Shown in pieces: positions 5,451-13,245 of a stretch of DNA of 22,733 bases. The stretch is from NCBI GenBank assembly GCA_016293495.1, contig JAEDED010000031.1, positions 1-22,733 of the forward strand. Direction: 5' to 3'. Each line of letters starts with the position of its first letter. Positions within the stretch are counted from its first letter, which is position 1. This DNA comes from Treponema sp. (GTDB lineage Bacteria > Spirochaetota > Spirochaetia > Treponematales > Treponemataceae). The notes beneath the pieces were generated by a model that was not told the DNA's origin, ran no database searches, and worked only from the letters and a program-made list of their open reading frames with translations. The position numbers and the translations under genes were made by a program.

Positions 5451-6815
5451 ATGAAAGATTTTACAAAAGGTCCAATAGTTAAACCATTAATTCTGTTCGC
5501 ATTGCCAGTGCTGCTTGGAATCGTATTCCAGCGCCTTTACAATCTTTTTGACACAATGCTGGTAGGTCGTTTTATCGACAAAACTGCACTTGCGGCAGTC
5601 GGTTCAAGCGGAATTGTTTTTAACCTTTTTATTACTTTCTGTAACGGATTTACAAACGGCTTCGGAATCGTCATCGGTCAGAAATTTGGCGCTAAAGACG
5701 ATGACGGATTAAAAAAAGCAATCGCCGGAACTTATCTCTTTTCAACAGCAATTTCGGTTATTCTCACACTTCTCGGAATTATTTTTATCAATCCCATTCT
5801 CTGGCTGATTCAAGTTCCTGAAAGTCTTATTCCTATGGCGCGCACTTATCTTATGATCCTCATTTCGGGACTCGTGCTTACAGTTGTATACAATGTGTTC
5901 ACAAACATTCTCCGCGCGCTTGGCGATTCTGTAATGCCGCTCGTTTTTCTCATCGTAAGCGTAATATTGAATTTTGTTTTTGACCTTCTTTTTATCGTAA
6001 ACTTAAAAATGGGCGTTGCAGGAGCGGCAATTGCAACTGTTATTGCTCAGGGAATTTCGGTAGTACTTACAGTTGGATTCAGCATGATAAAAAGGCCGCT
6101 GTTAAGAGTAAAATTTTCGGACTTTAAAATTCCACGAACTATTGCAAGAGAACTTTTTGGACAGGGCGCTGCAATGACACTGATGTTTACAGTTGTCGAC
6201 ATCGGTTCTGTAGTTCTTCAGGCAGGTATTAACGGTCTCGGAAAAAAACTCGGCAAAGGTCTTATTGCAGGTTATACAGCAGGAAGAAAATGGCTAGAGC
6301 TTGGAATGATTCCAGGCGGCGCATTCGCTGTAAGCTCTGCAAATTATGTAAGCCAGAATTATGGTGCAAAGGAATATGGAAGAATCAAACGCGGCGTAAA
6401 ATCATTGATTTACATTTCATGGATTTGTGCAACCGTATTAGTTCTTATCGGATTTTTTGCAGGCAAATATCTTATCATGTCGATTACAGGAAACGACGCC
6501 GGAGACTTTATCATCAATACCGGCCTTCAGTATCTGCTTATCGGACTTCCATTTTATTATTCGCTTTACGTGCTTGTCATCATCAGAAGCTCGCTTCAGG
6601 GAATAAATCAGAAAAAACTTCCTATGGTTGCAAGTGGAATTGAACTTCTTGTAAAAATCCTTGCTACGGCTTGGTTAATTCCTCTCTTTGGCTATATAAT
6701 GATATGTATAGCAGAACCGATAATCTGGGTTCTCGGAATGCTCTGGGTTGCACCGGCGTTCCTTATATCATTAAAAAAGTTGACTAAGGATGAAAGCAAA
6801 GAAAACAGCAATTAA
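5451..6815 (+). CDS. MATE-family multidrug/sodium antiporter
   Basis: A 454-aa membrane protein with about 12 hydrophobic segments in two six-helix halves. The N-terminus (KPLILFALPVLLGIVFQRLYNLFDTMLVGRF) is typical of the MATE/DinF clan in two parts: helix 1 with its conserved proline, and the loop with the D-x-x-x-V-G motif. The segment ALAAVGSSGIVFNLF follows as expected. MATE proteins export cationic drugs or metabolites using Na+ or H+ gradients; the substrate cannot be predicted. Length is normal (~450 aa). It is a single-gene unit, divergent from the 556-aa gene and convergent with the PII-like gene, with 19 bases between stop codons. Confidence 0.93.
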   Translation: MKDFTKGPIVKPLILFALPVLLGIVFQRLYNLFDTMLVGRFIDKTALAAVGSSGIVFNLFITFCNGFTNGFGIVIGQKFGAKDDDGLKKAIAGTYLFSTAISVILTLLGIIFINPILWLIQVPESLIPMARTYLMILISGLVLTVVYNVFTNILRALGDSVMPLVFLIVSVILNFVFDLLFIVNLKMGVAGAAIATVIAQGISVVLTVGFSMIKRPLLRVKFSDFKIPRTIARELFGQGAAMTLMFTVVDIGSVVLQAGINGLGKKLGKGLIAGYTAGRKWLELGMIPGGAFAVSSANYVSQNYGAKEYGRIKRGVKSLIYISWICATVLVLIGFFAGKYLIMSITGNDAGDFIINTGLQYLLIGLPFYYSLYVLVIIRSSLQGINQKKLPMVASGIELLVKILATAWLIPLFGYIMICIAEPIIWVLGMLWVAPAFLISLKKLTKDESKENSN

Positions 6816-6834
6816 CCAGTACTCATCATGAATC

Positions 6835-7488
6835 TTATTTCTTTCCCAGTACTGTAAAGTCCTGCGCTTCGTTACAGAAAACGATTCCGGAGCCGGCTTT
6901 TTTGAAGCAGTCCAGATCTCTGATTGCATTTACAATGTCATCTTTTTTATCACCAGGAACAAGAATCATAAGCAGATCTTTTTCAGGAACAATTTCTGCA
7001 CCGAAGAATTTTGCATCGCCTTCACGGGCTGTTCCACGGGCATTGATGATTGTACCGCCACCGGCGCCGGCTTTTCTTGCTGCTGCCATTGCGTCTTCTG
7101 CATATCCGTGGTTTACGATTACATTTATCATCTGAACATTTTTCTCTGCCATTGTCTTTTCTCCTTTCTTTACTGAAACTGGTTCACTGTCGCCGGCTTT
7201 CATAAATTCACTTACACCAATTGAAAAAAGAATGCCGAACTTCTTTTTCTTTTCTGCCGTAACTTTTTCAATTGCCGAAATAATCTCGGGCGCTTTTTCT
7301 GATTCAACAAGGTTGTATGTAATGTCTTTCGGAGCATCTCCAAATCCAAGAAGCTGAACAATTTCGTTTTCTGAAGTTTCCCTTCCCATCAAAACTGTTC
7401 CTCCCGGACATCCTGCATCACGGGCTGCGTTAGTAACAAGCGCTCCCGAATACTGCGGAACTACTGTAACAATCAGTCTGTAACTCAT
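6835..7488 (-). CDS. Tandem PII-like (GlnB-fold) regulatory protein
   Basis: A 217-aa protein with two ferredoxin-like PII/GlnK-type units. Unit 1 (1-110) is MSYRLIVTVV...GCPGGTVLMGR and ends in KFGILFSIGV. Unit 2 (113-217) is MINVIVNHGYAEDAMAAARKAGAGG, then GTIINARGTA and LLMILVPGDKKDDIVNAI. The GAGGGTI-x-x-ARG motif is the standard PII signature. PII proteins bind ATP/ADP and often 2-oxoglutarate and gate membrane partners. The start overlaps the DUF1538 stop codon (ATGA), with GGAGGA just upstream, so the two are coupled. Odd: unit 2 has its own perfect internal Shine-Dalgarno and ATG. Confidence 0.85.
   Translation of the reverse strand: MSYRLIVTVVPQYSGALVTNAARDAGCPGGTVLMGRETSENEIVQLLGFGDAPKDITYNLVESEKAPEIISAIEKVTAEKKKKFGILFSIGVSEFMKAGDSEPVSVKKGEKTMAEKNVQMINVIVNHGYAEDAMAAARKAGAGGGTIINARGTAREGDAKFFGAEIVPEKDLLMILVPGDKKDDIVNAIRDLDCFKKAGSGIVFCNEAQDFTVLGKK
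7150..7166 (-). promoter_or_regulatory. Internal ribosome-binding site and start within the tandem PII gene
   Basis: On the minus strand AAGGAG (7161-7166) lies 8 bases before an in-frame ATG (7150-7152, residue M113), the first residue of MAEKNVQMINVIV. The site falls in the linker between the two PII units, so a stand-alone ~105-aa PII protein could be made as well as the full-length one. Confidence 0.55.
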
Positions 7489-8987
7489 TTCTGTCCTCCT
7501 TTTTTCTGTTTAAGCTTGAACATGATTCCCATTATCTGAATCGCAATCAGCGGCATCATCGCAACCAGTGCAATTACTCCAAACGAATCGTTACCGTTTG
7601 CTCCTACGCATGCAGCTCCCAATGTAAATGAAAGCACAAAAGTTGAAGTCAAAGGCCCCGAAGCAACACCACCGGAATCGAAGGCAATTCCCGAGAACAT
7701 AGACGGACAGAAAATCATAAGCAGCATTGAAAGTCCGTAACCCGGAATTAAAATCCATTTTAAATCAAAACCTGCGACAGAACGAATCAGTGCAAGACAA
7801 ATCGCAATTGCAGTTCCGATGGCTAAGAACACAAGCAGAAGCTTTCTTGTAATAGTTCCACCGGATACACTTTCTACCTGTTCGCTTAAAACCCACACTG
7901 CCGGTTCTGCGCAGACGATTACGGCACCAAAAACAAGACCGACAGCAATCAGCAGTACAAACCAGATTCCGCCGTTTGACAAGGCCTTTGAACCGAGCGC
8001 AAAGCCAAGCTCGCTTCCAACCTGAGAGAAACCGCCGTGTACACCGATGAGGAATACTGTAAGGCCGATAAAGCTGTAAATAAAACCGATTACGATTTTT
8101 GCAACCTGGCGGGCTGTCATTTTGAGAAGAAATGCCTGAAACAGAATAAAAAGCCCGAACAGAGGCATAATTGAAATTACAGAATCACGCAAAACCTCGC
8201 CAGAGATTTCTTCGAACGGTCCGAATATCTGGCTAAGCGGAGAACCTGCGGCAACTGCTTCTGCTGTTTCTGAGATCTGAACGACTGAAGAGCTGTCGAA
8301 GTTCCCTTGAGATTTTAAATAAAGGGAATATAAAAGTACCGCCATTATAGGTCCGATCGAACAGATTCCTGTAAGACCGAAAGAGTTTTCATCGTCAGAA
8401 CGAACAGATGAAACACCAAGACCAAGTGCCATGATAAACGGAACGGTCATCGGACCTGTTGTTGCTCCGCCGGAATCAAACGCAATACCGATAAAACTCT
8501 GCGGACAGAAAATCATCACGCCAAAAAGGATTGCATATAAAATAAAGAGAACCCATTTTATCGATATATTCAAAACTGTCCGCAAAAGCCCGATAGTAAT
8601 GAAAATTCCCACTCCTGCAGCAATTACAAAAGTAAAGACGTTTTTATTAACGAAAGAAAAAAGACCGCGAACCTGCGATCCGAAAACCTGAATGTCAGGC
8701 TCAGCCGCAGTAACGATAAAACCGATTACGAACGCACAGATAAGCAGAAGCGAAAGACTGCGCTTTCTTGTAAGTTCCGCACCGCATCGCTCACCCATAG
8801 GCTGAATGCCAAGATCAATACCGACAAGAAAAATTGTAAGTCCGAGAATCAGAAGAATTCCGCCAAAAACAAAGCGAATAAGCAGATATTTATCAAGAGG
8901 AACAACTGTCAGTCCCAGAAGCAGGACGATTACCATCACCGGGAAAACCGAAACTGCAGTTTCCTTAAGTTTGTTTATTACATTCAC
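7485..8987 (-). CDS. DUF1538 membrane protein with internal duplication
   Basis: A 500-aa polytopic membrane protein of the DUF1538 family, with about 12-14 hydrophobic segments. It is clearly two homologous halves: LVGIDLGIQPMGERCG pairs with LIGVHGGFSQVGSELG, TAAEPDIQVFGSQV with VCAEPAVWVLSEQV, and GIAFDSGGATTGPMTVPF with GIAFDSGGVASGPLTSTF. Inverted-repeat architecture with conserved acidic and glycine motifs is typical of transporters; the substrate is unknown. It overlaps the PII-like gene by 4 bases, which suggests PII control of transport. The start is a GTG with no Shine-Dalgarno, directly behind a promoter. Confidence 0.88.
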   Translation of the reverse strand: MNVINKLKETAVSVFPVMVIVLLLGLTVVPLDKYLLIRFVFGGILLILGLTIFLVGIDLGIQPMGERCGAELTRKRSLSLLLICAFVIGFIVTAAEPDIQVFGSQVRGLFSFVNKNVFTFVIAAGVGIFITIGLLRTVLNISIKWVLFILYAILFGVMIFCPQSFIGIAFDSGGATTGPMTVPFIMALGLGVSSVRSDDENSFGLTGICSIGPIMAVLLYSLYLKSQGNFDSSSVVQISETAEAVAAGSPLSQIFGPFEEISGEVLRDSVISIMPLFGLFILFQAFLLKMTARQVAKIVIGFIYSFIGLTVFLIGVHGGFSQVGSELGFALGSKALSNGGIWFVLLIAVGLVFGAVIVCAEPAVWVLSEQVESVSGGTITRKLLLVFLAIGTAIAICLALIRSVAGFDLKWILIPGYGLSMLLMIFCPSMFSGIAFDSGGVASGPLTSTFVLSFTLGAACVGANGNDSFGVIALVAMMPLIAIQIMGIMFKLKQKKGGQK

Positions 8988-8994
8988 AGTTGAT

Positions 8995-9023
8995 AATATA
9001 ATAGAAACTTACTTAAACTTCAA
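8995..9023 (-). promoter_or_regulatory. Promoter of the DUF1538-PII operon
   Basis: On the minus strand TTGAAG (9018-9023), 17-base spacer, TATATT (8995-9000). The GTG start codon at 8987 begins 8 bases past the -10 box, which again fits a leaderless message. It lies back to back with the pheA promoter. Confidence 0.65.
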
Positions 9024-9024
9024 C

Positions 9025-9053
9025 TTTACGGAATTTGCAATTTCTCATATAAT
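9025..9053 (+). promoter_or_regulatory. pheA promoter
   Basis: TTTACG (9025-9030), 17-base spacer, consensus TATAAT (9048-9053). The expected start is near 9060, giving a ~20-base leader with a modest AAGG Shine-Dalgarno at 9067-9070. Confidence 0.65.
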
Positions 9054-9079
9054 TATCATTAAAAAAAAGGCTATTACAA

Positions 9080-9928
9080 ATGTCAGAATATAAACAGAAA
9101 AAAATTGCATACTGCGGAATCAAAGGCGCGTGGGCTTATATTGCCGCAGATAAACTTTTTCCGGACGAGGAACTTGTTTCTTACCCGAGCTTTGCAAAAG
9201 CTTATGAGTCAGTTGAAAACCAGGAAACAGACTTTGCAGTTCTGCCTGTAGAAAACAGTTTTGCAGGTGACGTAAATCAGGTTTTTGACCTCATGTTCCA
9301 CGGCTGTCTTAAAATTTCAAATAAACAGGAACTCCGCATCAGCCAGACTCTTTTAGGCGTCAAGGGAACAAAGCTCTCAGACATTAAAACAGTTGTAAGT
9401 CATCCGCAGGCTATCGATCAGTGTATGGAATATATCCAGAAACACGGATTTGAAATTCAGACCGCGAGCAATACTGCCGTAGCTGCAAATCTTGTTTCTG
9501 AAACAAATGATAAAACACTTGCCGCAATTGGAAGTGAAGAAACAGCAAAGCTTTACAACCTCGACATCATTGAAAAAGCAATCAATTCGAATGACCAGAA
9601 TACAACCCGCTTTCTTGTATTTTCTAAAGAAGAACCAGAAACTGTCGTTACAGAAAATGTCATTTCAATCGTTATGTTTACCGTTAAAAACATTCCGGGT
9701 TCACTTGCAAAAGCAGTTTCTGCCTTCGGGGACTCAGGCTACAACATGCGTTCACTTAAAAGCCATCCGGTAAAAAATATTCCATGGCAGTATTATTTTT
9801 ACGTGGAAGTTGAAGGCACTCTCAAGAATTCTCAAGGCGCAGGACTTCTTGAAAAATTAAATCATGTTTGTATTGATGTAGTATCTCCGGGATATTATAT
9901 TGATAGTCAGGATAACAAAAATGTATAA
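9080..9928 (+). CDS. pheA: Prephenate dehydratase (PDT domain plus ACT domain)
   Basis: A 282-aa monofunctional prephenate dehydratase, which decarboxylates and dehydrates prephenate to phenylpyruvate in phenylalanine synthesis. The PDT domain (~8-185) shows AVLPVENSFAG, VVSHPQAIDQC, the SNTAVAA segment and NTTRFLVF with the catalytic Thr-Arg-Phe at 176-178. The ACT domain (~195-275) has NIPGSLAKA. In place of the Phe-binding ESRP motif it carries KSHP (227-230), followed by the usual WQYYFYVEVEG. No chorismate mutase domain is fused. The last bases overlap the DUF2804 start, so the two are coupled. Confidence 0.93.
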   Translation: MSEYKQKKIAYCGIKGAWAYIAADKLFPDEELVSYPSFAKAYESVENQETDFAVLPVENSFAGDVNQVFDLMFHGCLKISNKQELRISQTLLGVKGTKLSDIKTVVSHPQAIDQCMEYIQKHGFEIQTASNTAVAANLVSETNDKTLAAIGSEETAKLYNLDIIEKAINSNDQNTTRFLVFSKEEPETVVTENVISIVMFTVKNIPGSLAKAVSAFGDSGYNMRSLKSHPVKNIPWQYYFYVEVEGTLKNSQGAGLLEKLNHVCIDVVSPGYYIDSQDNKNV

Positions 9929-10991
9929 AAGAGAAGTAAAAAAGGCGCCGGCTTCAATCATTCAGAACGGCCGCCCTGTATTCGGTACATTTGATACTCT
10001 CCCAGAAAGCCTGGACATTCACGGAGTTCGCGCACCCTTCATCGGGATTCCTTTACCTTCATTTTTTACACGATTAAGAATCCGTCCGCGTTTGATTTAC
10101 ACCTTCAGTTTTGGCGATTACCTTGGCTCGATTGATATTTTCGATAACAAGATTGTCAACATGGCCGAAGTTTCACTCTGGAACAAAAAGAACAACTGTA
10201 AATATGTTTACCGCATTTTTTTGGGAATGAGACTTCACCTTATTCCGAAGAAGCTTGAAAAAGCGGTTTGTGTCAGCACTGCAAAAACCCGTTACATCAG
10301 AATCGGCTGGAACCATTCGCAGGACCGCATTTCTGTTAAGTTCAAGGTTAAAGGAGACTCTGTACGTCCTTCTGTTGAACTTGCACTTGCCGGAAAATTT
10401 TCTGACCCGGCATCTGCAGAATGCTTCTCCGTTAAACCGGCTCCGACAATGCGCCGCTGTTCTGCAACCTGGTATGCCTTTACTCCCATTTCGGGACGCA
10501 TGAACCTTACTCTCAAAAACGGCGATCTTCTTGAAGCATTCCCAGAAAACATAGGCTTCGGCTTCTTATTCGAAAACCGTGCTTATTACAAGTTCATTAC
10601 AAAGGGCGAAAACATTACTGCCTGCAGCGAAGTTGACGGTAAGAAGATTGCCTTCAGACTTTCGACAACTTCACTTGATGCTGTTGATAAAGATTCCTAT
10701 AACGACAATGCAATTTTTGTAGATGGAAAACTTACAACTTTGCCGCCTGTTGATATTACCCACTATCTCGGTCTTGCGCAGAGCTGGGTTATTCAGGATG
10801 TTGAAAGCATGGTCGACCTTACCTTTACACCAAAAAATATTATTTCAAGATCCGTAAATCTCATTGCAATAAATTCAACTTACTACACGGTTTTCGGAAC
10901 AATTGACGGAATAATTCTGGATTCTGAAGGAAATAAAATAGTCCTGAAGGACTTTCCGGGAATCGCTAAACGCAGCCAGTTAAGGCTTTAG
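9921..10991 (+). CDS. DUF2804 family protein
   Basis: A protein of about 356 aa matching the DUF2804 pattern: an early GRPVFGTF turn, then many beta-strand segments and a C-terminal half with SWVIQDVESMVDLTFTP. The fold is probably an all-beta lipocalin-like pair. The function is not known to me; it is soluble, with no signal peptide. The start at 9921 is preferred over the upstream ATG at 9900 because CAGGA (9908-9912) lies 8 bases before it. The start overlaps the pheA stop by 8 bases, giving translational coupling. Whether the link to phenylalanine synthesis is meaningful or merely positional is open. Confidence 0.75.
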   Translation: MYKREVKKAPASIIQNGRPVFGTFDTLPESLDIHGVRAPFIGIPLPSFFTRLRIRPRLIYTFSFGDYLGSIDIFDNKIVNMAEVSLWNKKNNCKYVYRIFLGMRLHLIPKKLEKAVCVSTAKTRYIRIGWNHSQDRISVKFKVKGDSVRPSVELALAGKFSDPASAECFSVKPAPTMRRCSATWYAFTPISGRMNLTLKNGDLLEAFPENIGFGFLFENRAYYKFITKGENITACSEVDGKKIAFRLSTTSLDAVDKDSYNDNAIFVDGKLTTLPPVDITHYLGLAQSWVIQDVESMVDLTFTPKNIISRSVNLIAINSTYYTVFGTIDGIILDSEGNKIVLKDFPGIAKRSQLRL

Positions 10992-11074
10992 AGATTCATT
11001 ACCGCAGGAGAGTTCAGCACCAATGACTAAATTCTTTTTAAGAATTTGCCGATAATAGAGCAGAGGAATTTTTT

Positions 11075-13129
11075 ATGGCAGATGATGTAGGAATGAAAAA
11101 AAGACCACCGCAGGCGGTGTTCGAACCAGGAACTCTTGATAATACAAGAAAGAACATCGGTGTTCTTGATGCTGAAGAAGCTGCAAAAATGCAGAAAGTA
11201 TTGGGCGGCGAAGTATTTACAGAAAAGTCAGCACCAATTGATTATTCAAAGCTCCCTAAAAAAGTTGTAAACCACAGAGCTTACAGTCCGGCAACAGGCC
11301 ACACAAGTTATTCAGTTTCAGCCGGAAACACAAACGCCTCTACCTCTGCACCAAATCCTAAAAAAGCACAGGCCTCTGCACCAGCACCTAAAAAAATCAA
11401 ACACGTTGCCGACTTGCCATCAATTTCTCAGAAAGACAATCAGCTCATCGACCGTCTTATGATGTCAGCTGAATATGGAATTAAAAAGAATTACGGCGTA
11501 TTCAATTTTATCCGTCCTTTTATTAAAGACGGAACAGAAAGAGTTCTTCCAGGCTTCTGCGAAATTACATTAAAAAATCACATTGACCATATCCAGAACT
11601 TTATCACAGTCGTAAAGACAATGATTCAAAACTCTCCTGATACCTACAAATCAAAGATTTCGAATGAAAGTGACAATAAGTTCAAATTGCTTCGTAAAGT
11701 TGCCACATGGAATACCCGCGACATCAAGCTTGGTTATATTGACCTTGATTCAAAAGACAAAGTAACACTTGTAAGCGAACTCGTTCCTTTTGTAAAAGCA
11801 GTTTATAAACAGGTTATTACAATTTATTTCCTCGGCGACTCAACAATTACTCAGATGATCAAAGATATCTACAACGATATCATGAAATATCCAAAAGCAA
11901 ACAAAGATAAATTCCAGATGCTTTCTAAACAGGCAATCACAGAATGGGTTTATATTCACTCACAGGTTATTGCCGGACTTTATCCTTTGCTTATGCGTAT
12001 GGTCGGAACTCCATTCTGTGCTTATCCAAAATTCTTTACACAGGAACTTTCGGCTATCCTTAAATTTGTTGATCTCAAAAAATTCGATCTTCTCCTTCCA
12101 GAAAAGAAAAAGACACAGGAAGAAGTTGATGCAGAAAAGAAAAAAATCGAAGCAGAAAATAAAGCAAAAGAAGAAGCTTCAAAACCTGTCGAAGAAAAAA
12201 CTGACATGGTTAAAACAGGTCTTAAGCTTCTCGACCAGATGTTCCCCCAGGCAGGATTCCTCCACCTTGAAGAGTTCCCTGACATGTATCCGTACTTTGA
12301 ACCGCTTTATGAACTTGGAGAACCATTCCTTTATCTATCTCCAAACAATCCGCTGCAGATTACACTTGTACTTCTCAAGATTCTTGAAGATTTCTTCATG
12401 GCCTGTCACAACATGCAGTTCAACGAAAAATCAAACCCGCTTCTTTCTGACAAGAGAGATTCAATTACACAGATTTTGAATGAATGGCCGGTTTACCGCG
12501 AAGACAACTTCAACAGAAAATACGCTGAAGAATTGAAAAACCTTGTTAACCAAACATATACTCAGCCGAATTTTCCGACAACACAGCTTGGTAAAAAGAC
12601 AATCACTAACCTTTACTGGCAGACAAAATACCTGTTCTTACCAAACTTCACTTTTGAACAGTTACTCCTTGAACGCCCTGTAAATGACAACAAATACATT
12701 CTTCTTTCAACACGCGTTTCGTTTATGCTCAAGGCATTCTCTGATATTTCGCGCCTGATAGGGCTTGTTGATCCGCCAAACGGAAAAGTCAGCGGTCTTG
12801 ATAATCCTTGGGACTGCTACCATTTTGACATTACAAGTCCTGTTTCAAAACGACTTGATGTATTGCTGAATGCTAAATCGAAAACAAATAACGTTACTGC
12901 AACAAACGCAAACGTTGTAAAATACATCACCTGTATTCTTGCAGTACTCAACTGGTGGGTAAACGCAAAATCAAGCCCTGCATACAAAGCAGACCCAAGA
13001 AAGATTTACCGCGTTTCAGAAGCCGACGGTCAGCCAGTATTCTCAATCCAGAAACTGAATTCGCAGGATAGGCTATTTGCTGAGGCTGTAAAAAAGGCTT
13101 ACCAGGATAGAATGAATAAGAAAAAATAA
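11075..13129 (+). CDS. Large conserved treponemal protein of unknown function, 684 aa
   Basis: A 684-aa soluble protein. Residues 1-60 form a conserved-looking head (VFEPGTLDNTRKNIGV, MQKVLGGEVF, EKSAPIDYSKLPKK). A low-complexity Ala/Pro/Ser/Lys linker follows (~72-110), then a helical domain (~115-342), a highly charged linker (343-377, KKK, EE and EAENKAKEE) and a second folded domain to the end. There is no signal peptide, membrane segment or known catalytic motif. I know it only as resembling long Treponema hypothetical proteins. AGAGGAA (11062-11068) is a good Shine-Dalgarno 6 bases from the ATG. It lies 83 bases after the DUF2804 gene and ends at a strong terminator. Confidence 0.87.
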   Translation: MADDVGMKKRPPQAVFEPGTLDNTRKNIGVLDAEEAAKMQKVLGGEVFTEKSAPIDYSKLPKKVVNHRAYSPATGHTSYSVSAGNTNASTSAPNPKKAQASAPAPKKIKHVADLPSISQKDNQLIDRLMMSAEYGIKKNYGVFNFIRPFIKDGTERVLPGFCEITLKNHIDHIQNFITVVKTMIQNSPDTYKSKISNESDNKFKLLRKVATWNTRDIKLGYIDLDSKDKVTLVSELVPFVKAVYKQVITIYFLGDSTITQMIKDIYNDIMKYPKANKDKFQMLSKQAITEWVYIHSQVIAGLYPLLMRMVGTPFCAYPKFFTQELSAILKFVDLKKFDLLLPEKKKTQEEVDAEKKKIEAENKAKEEASKPVEEKTDMVKTGLKLLDQMFPQAGFLHLEEFPDMYPYFEPLYELGEPFLYLSPNNPLQITLVLLKILEDFFMACHNMQFNEKSNPLLSDKRDSITQILNEWPVYREDNFNRKYAEELKNLVNQTYTQPNFPTTQLGKKTITNLYWQTKYLFLPNFTFEQLLLERPVNDNKYILLSTRVSFMLKAFSDISRLIGLVDPPNGKVSGLDNPWDCYHFDITSPVSKRLDVLLNAKSKTNNVTATNANVVKYITCILAVLNWWVNAKSSPAYKADPRKIYRVSEADGQPVFSIQKLNSQDRLFAEAVKKAYQDRMNKKK

Positions 13130-13190
13130 TATTTAATACATACACCAAAAAAATGGACAGTGCTCACGCAAGGAACCGTCCCGAAAAAAA

Positions 13191-13224
13191 ACAGCCGGAG
13201 TTGGGAGCTCCGGCTGTTTTTTTT
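13191..13224. terminator. Bidirectional intrinsic terminator
   Basis: ACAGCCGGAG (13191-13200), loop TTGGGAG, CTCCGGCTGT (13208-13217): a perfect 10-bp stem. T-runs follow on both strands (eight T to 13224 on plus; A-run 13184-13191 on minus). It serves the 684-aa gene and the convergent Nfn operon. Confidence 0.93.
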
Positions 13225-13245
13225 GCAGGTATTACCTACATATCG

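Noticed and set aside
6816..6854. CAGTACT/AGTACTG inverted repeat between MATE and PII genes as terminator
   Set aside because: Short stem, 23-base loop, overlaps PII coding sequence and lacks a T-run.
9900..9920. Upstream ATG for the DUF2804 gene
   Set aside because: It lies deep in pheA without a Shine-Dalgarno; the ATG at 9921 has CAGGA at ideal spacing and matches the family N-terminus better.
11023..11055. Ten-codon leader peptide before the 684-aa gene (MTKFFLRICR)
   Set aside because: Shine-Dalgarno spacing is too long (12 bases) and there is no attenuator structure after it.
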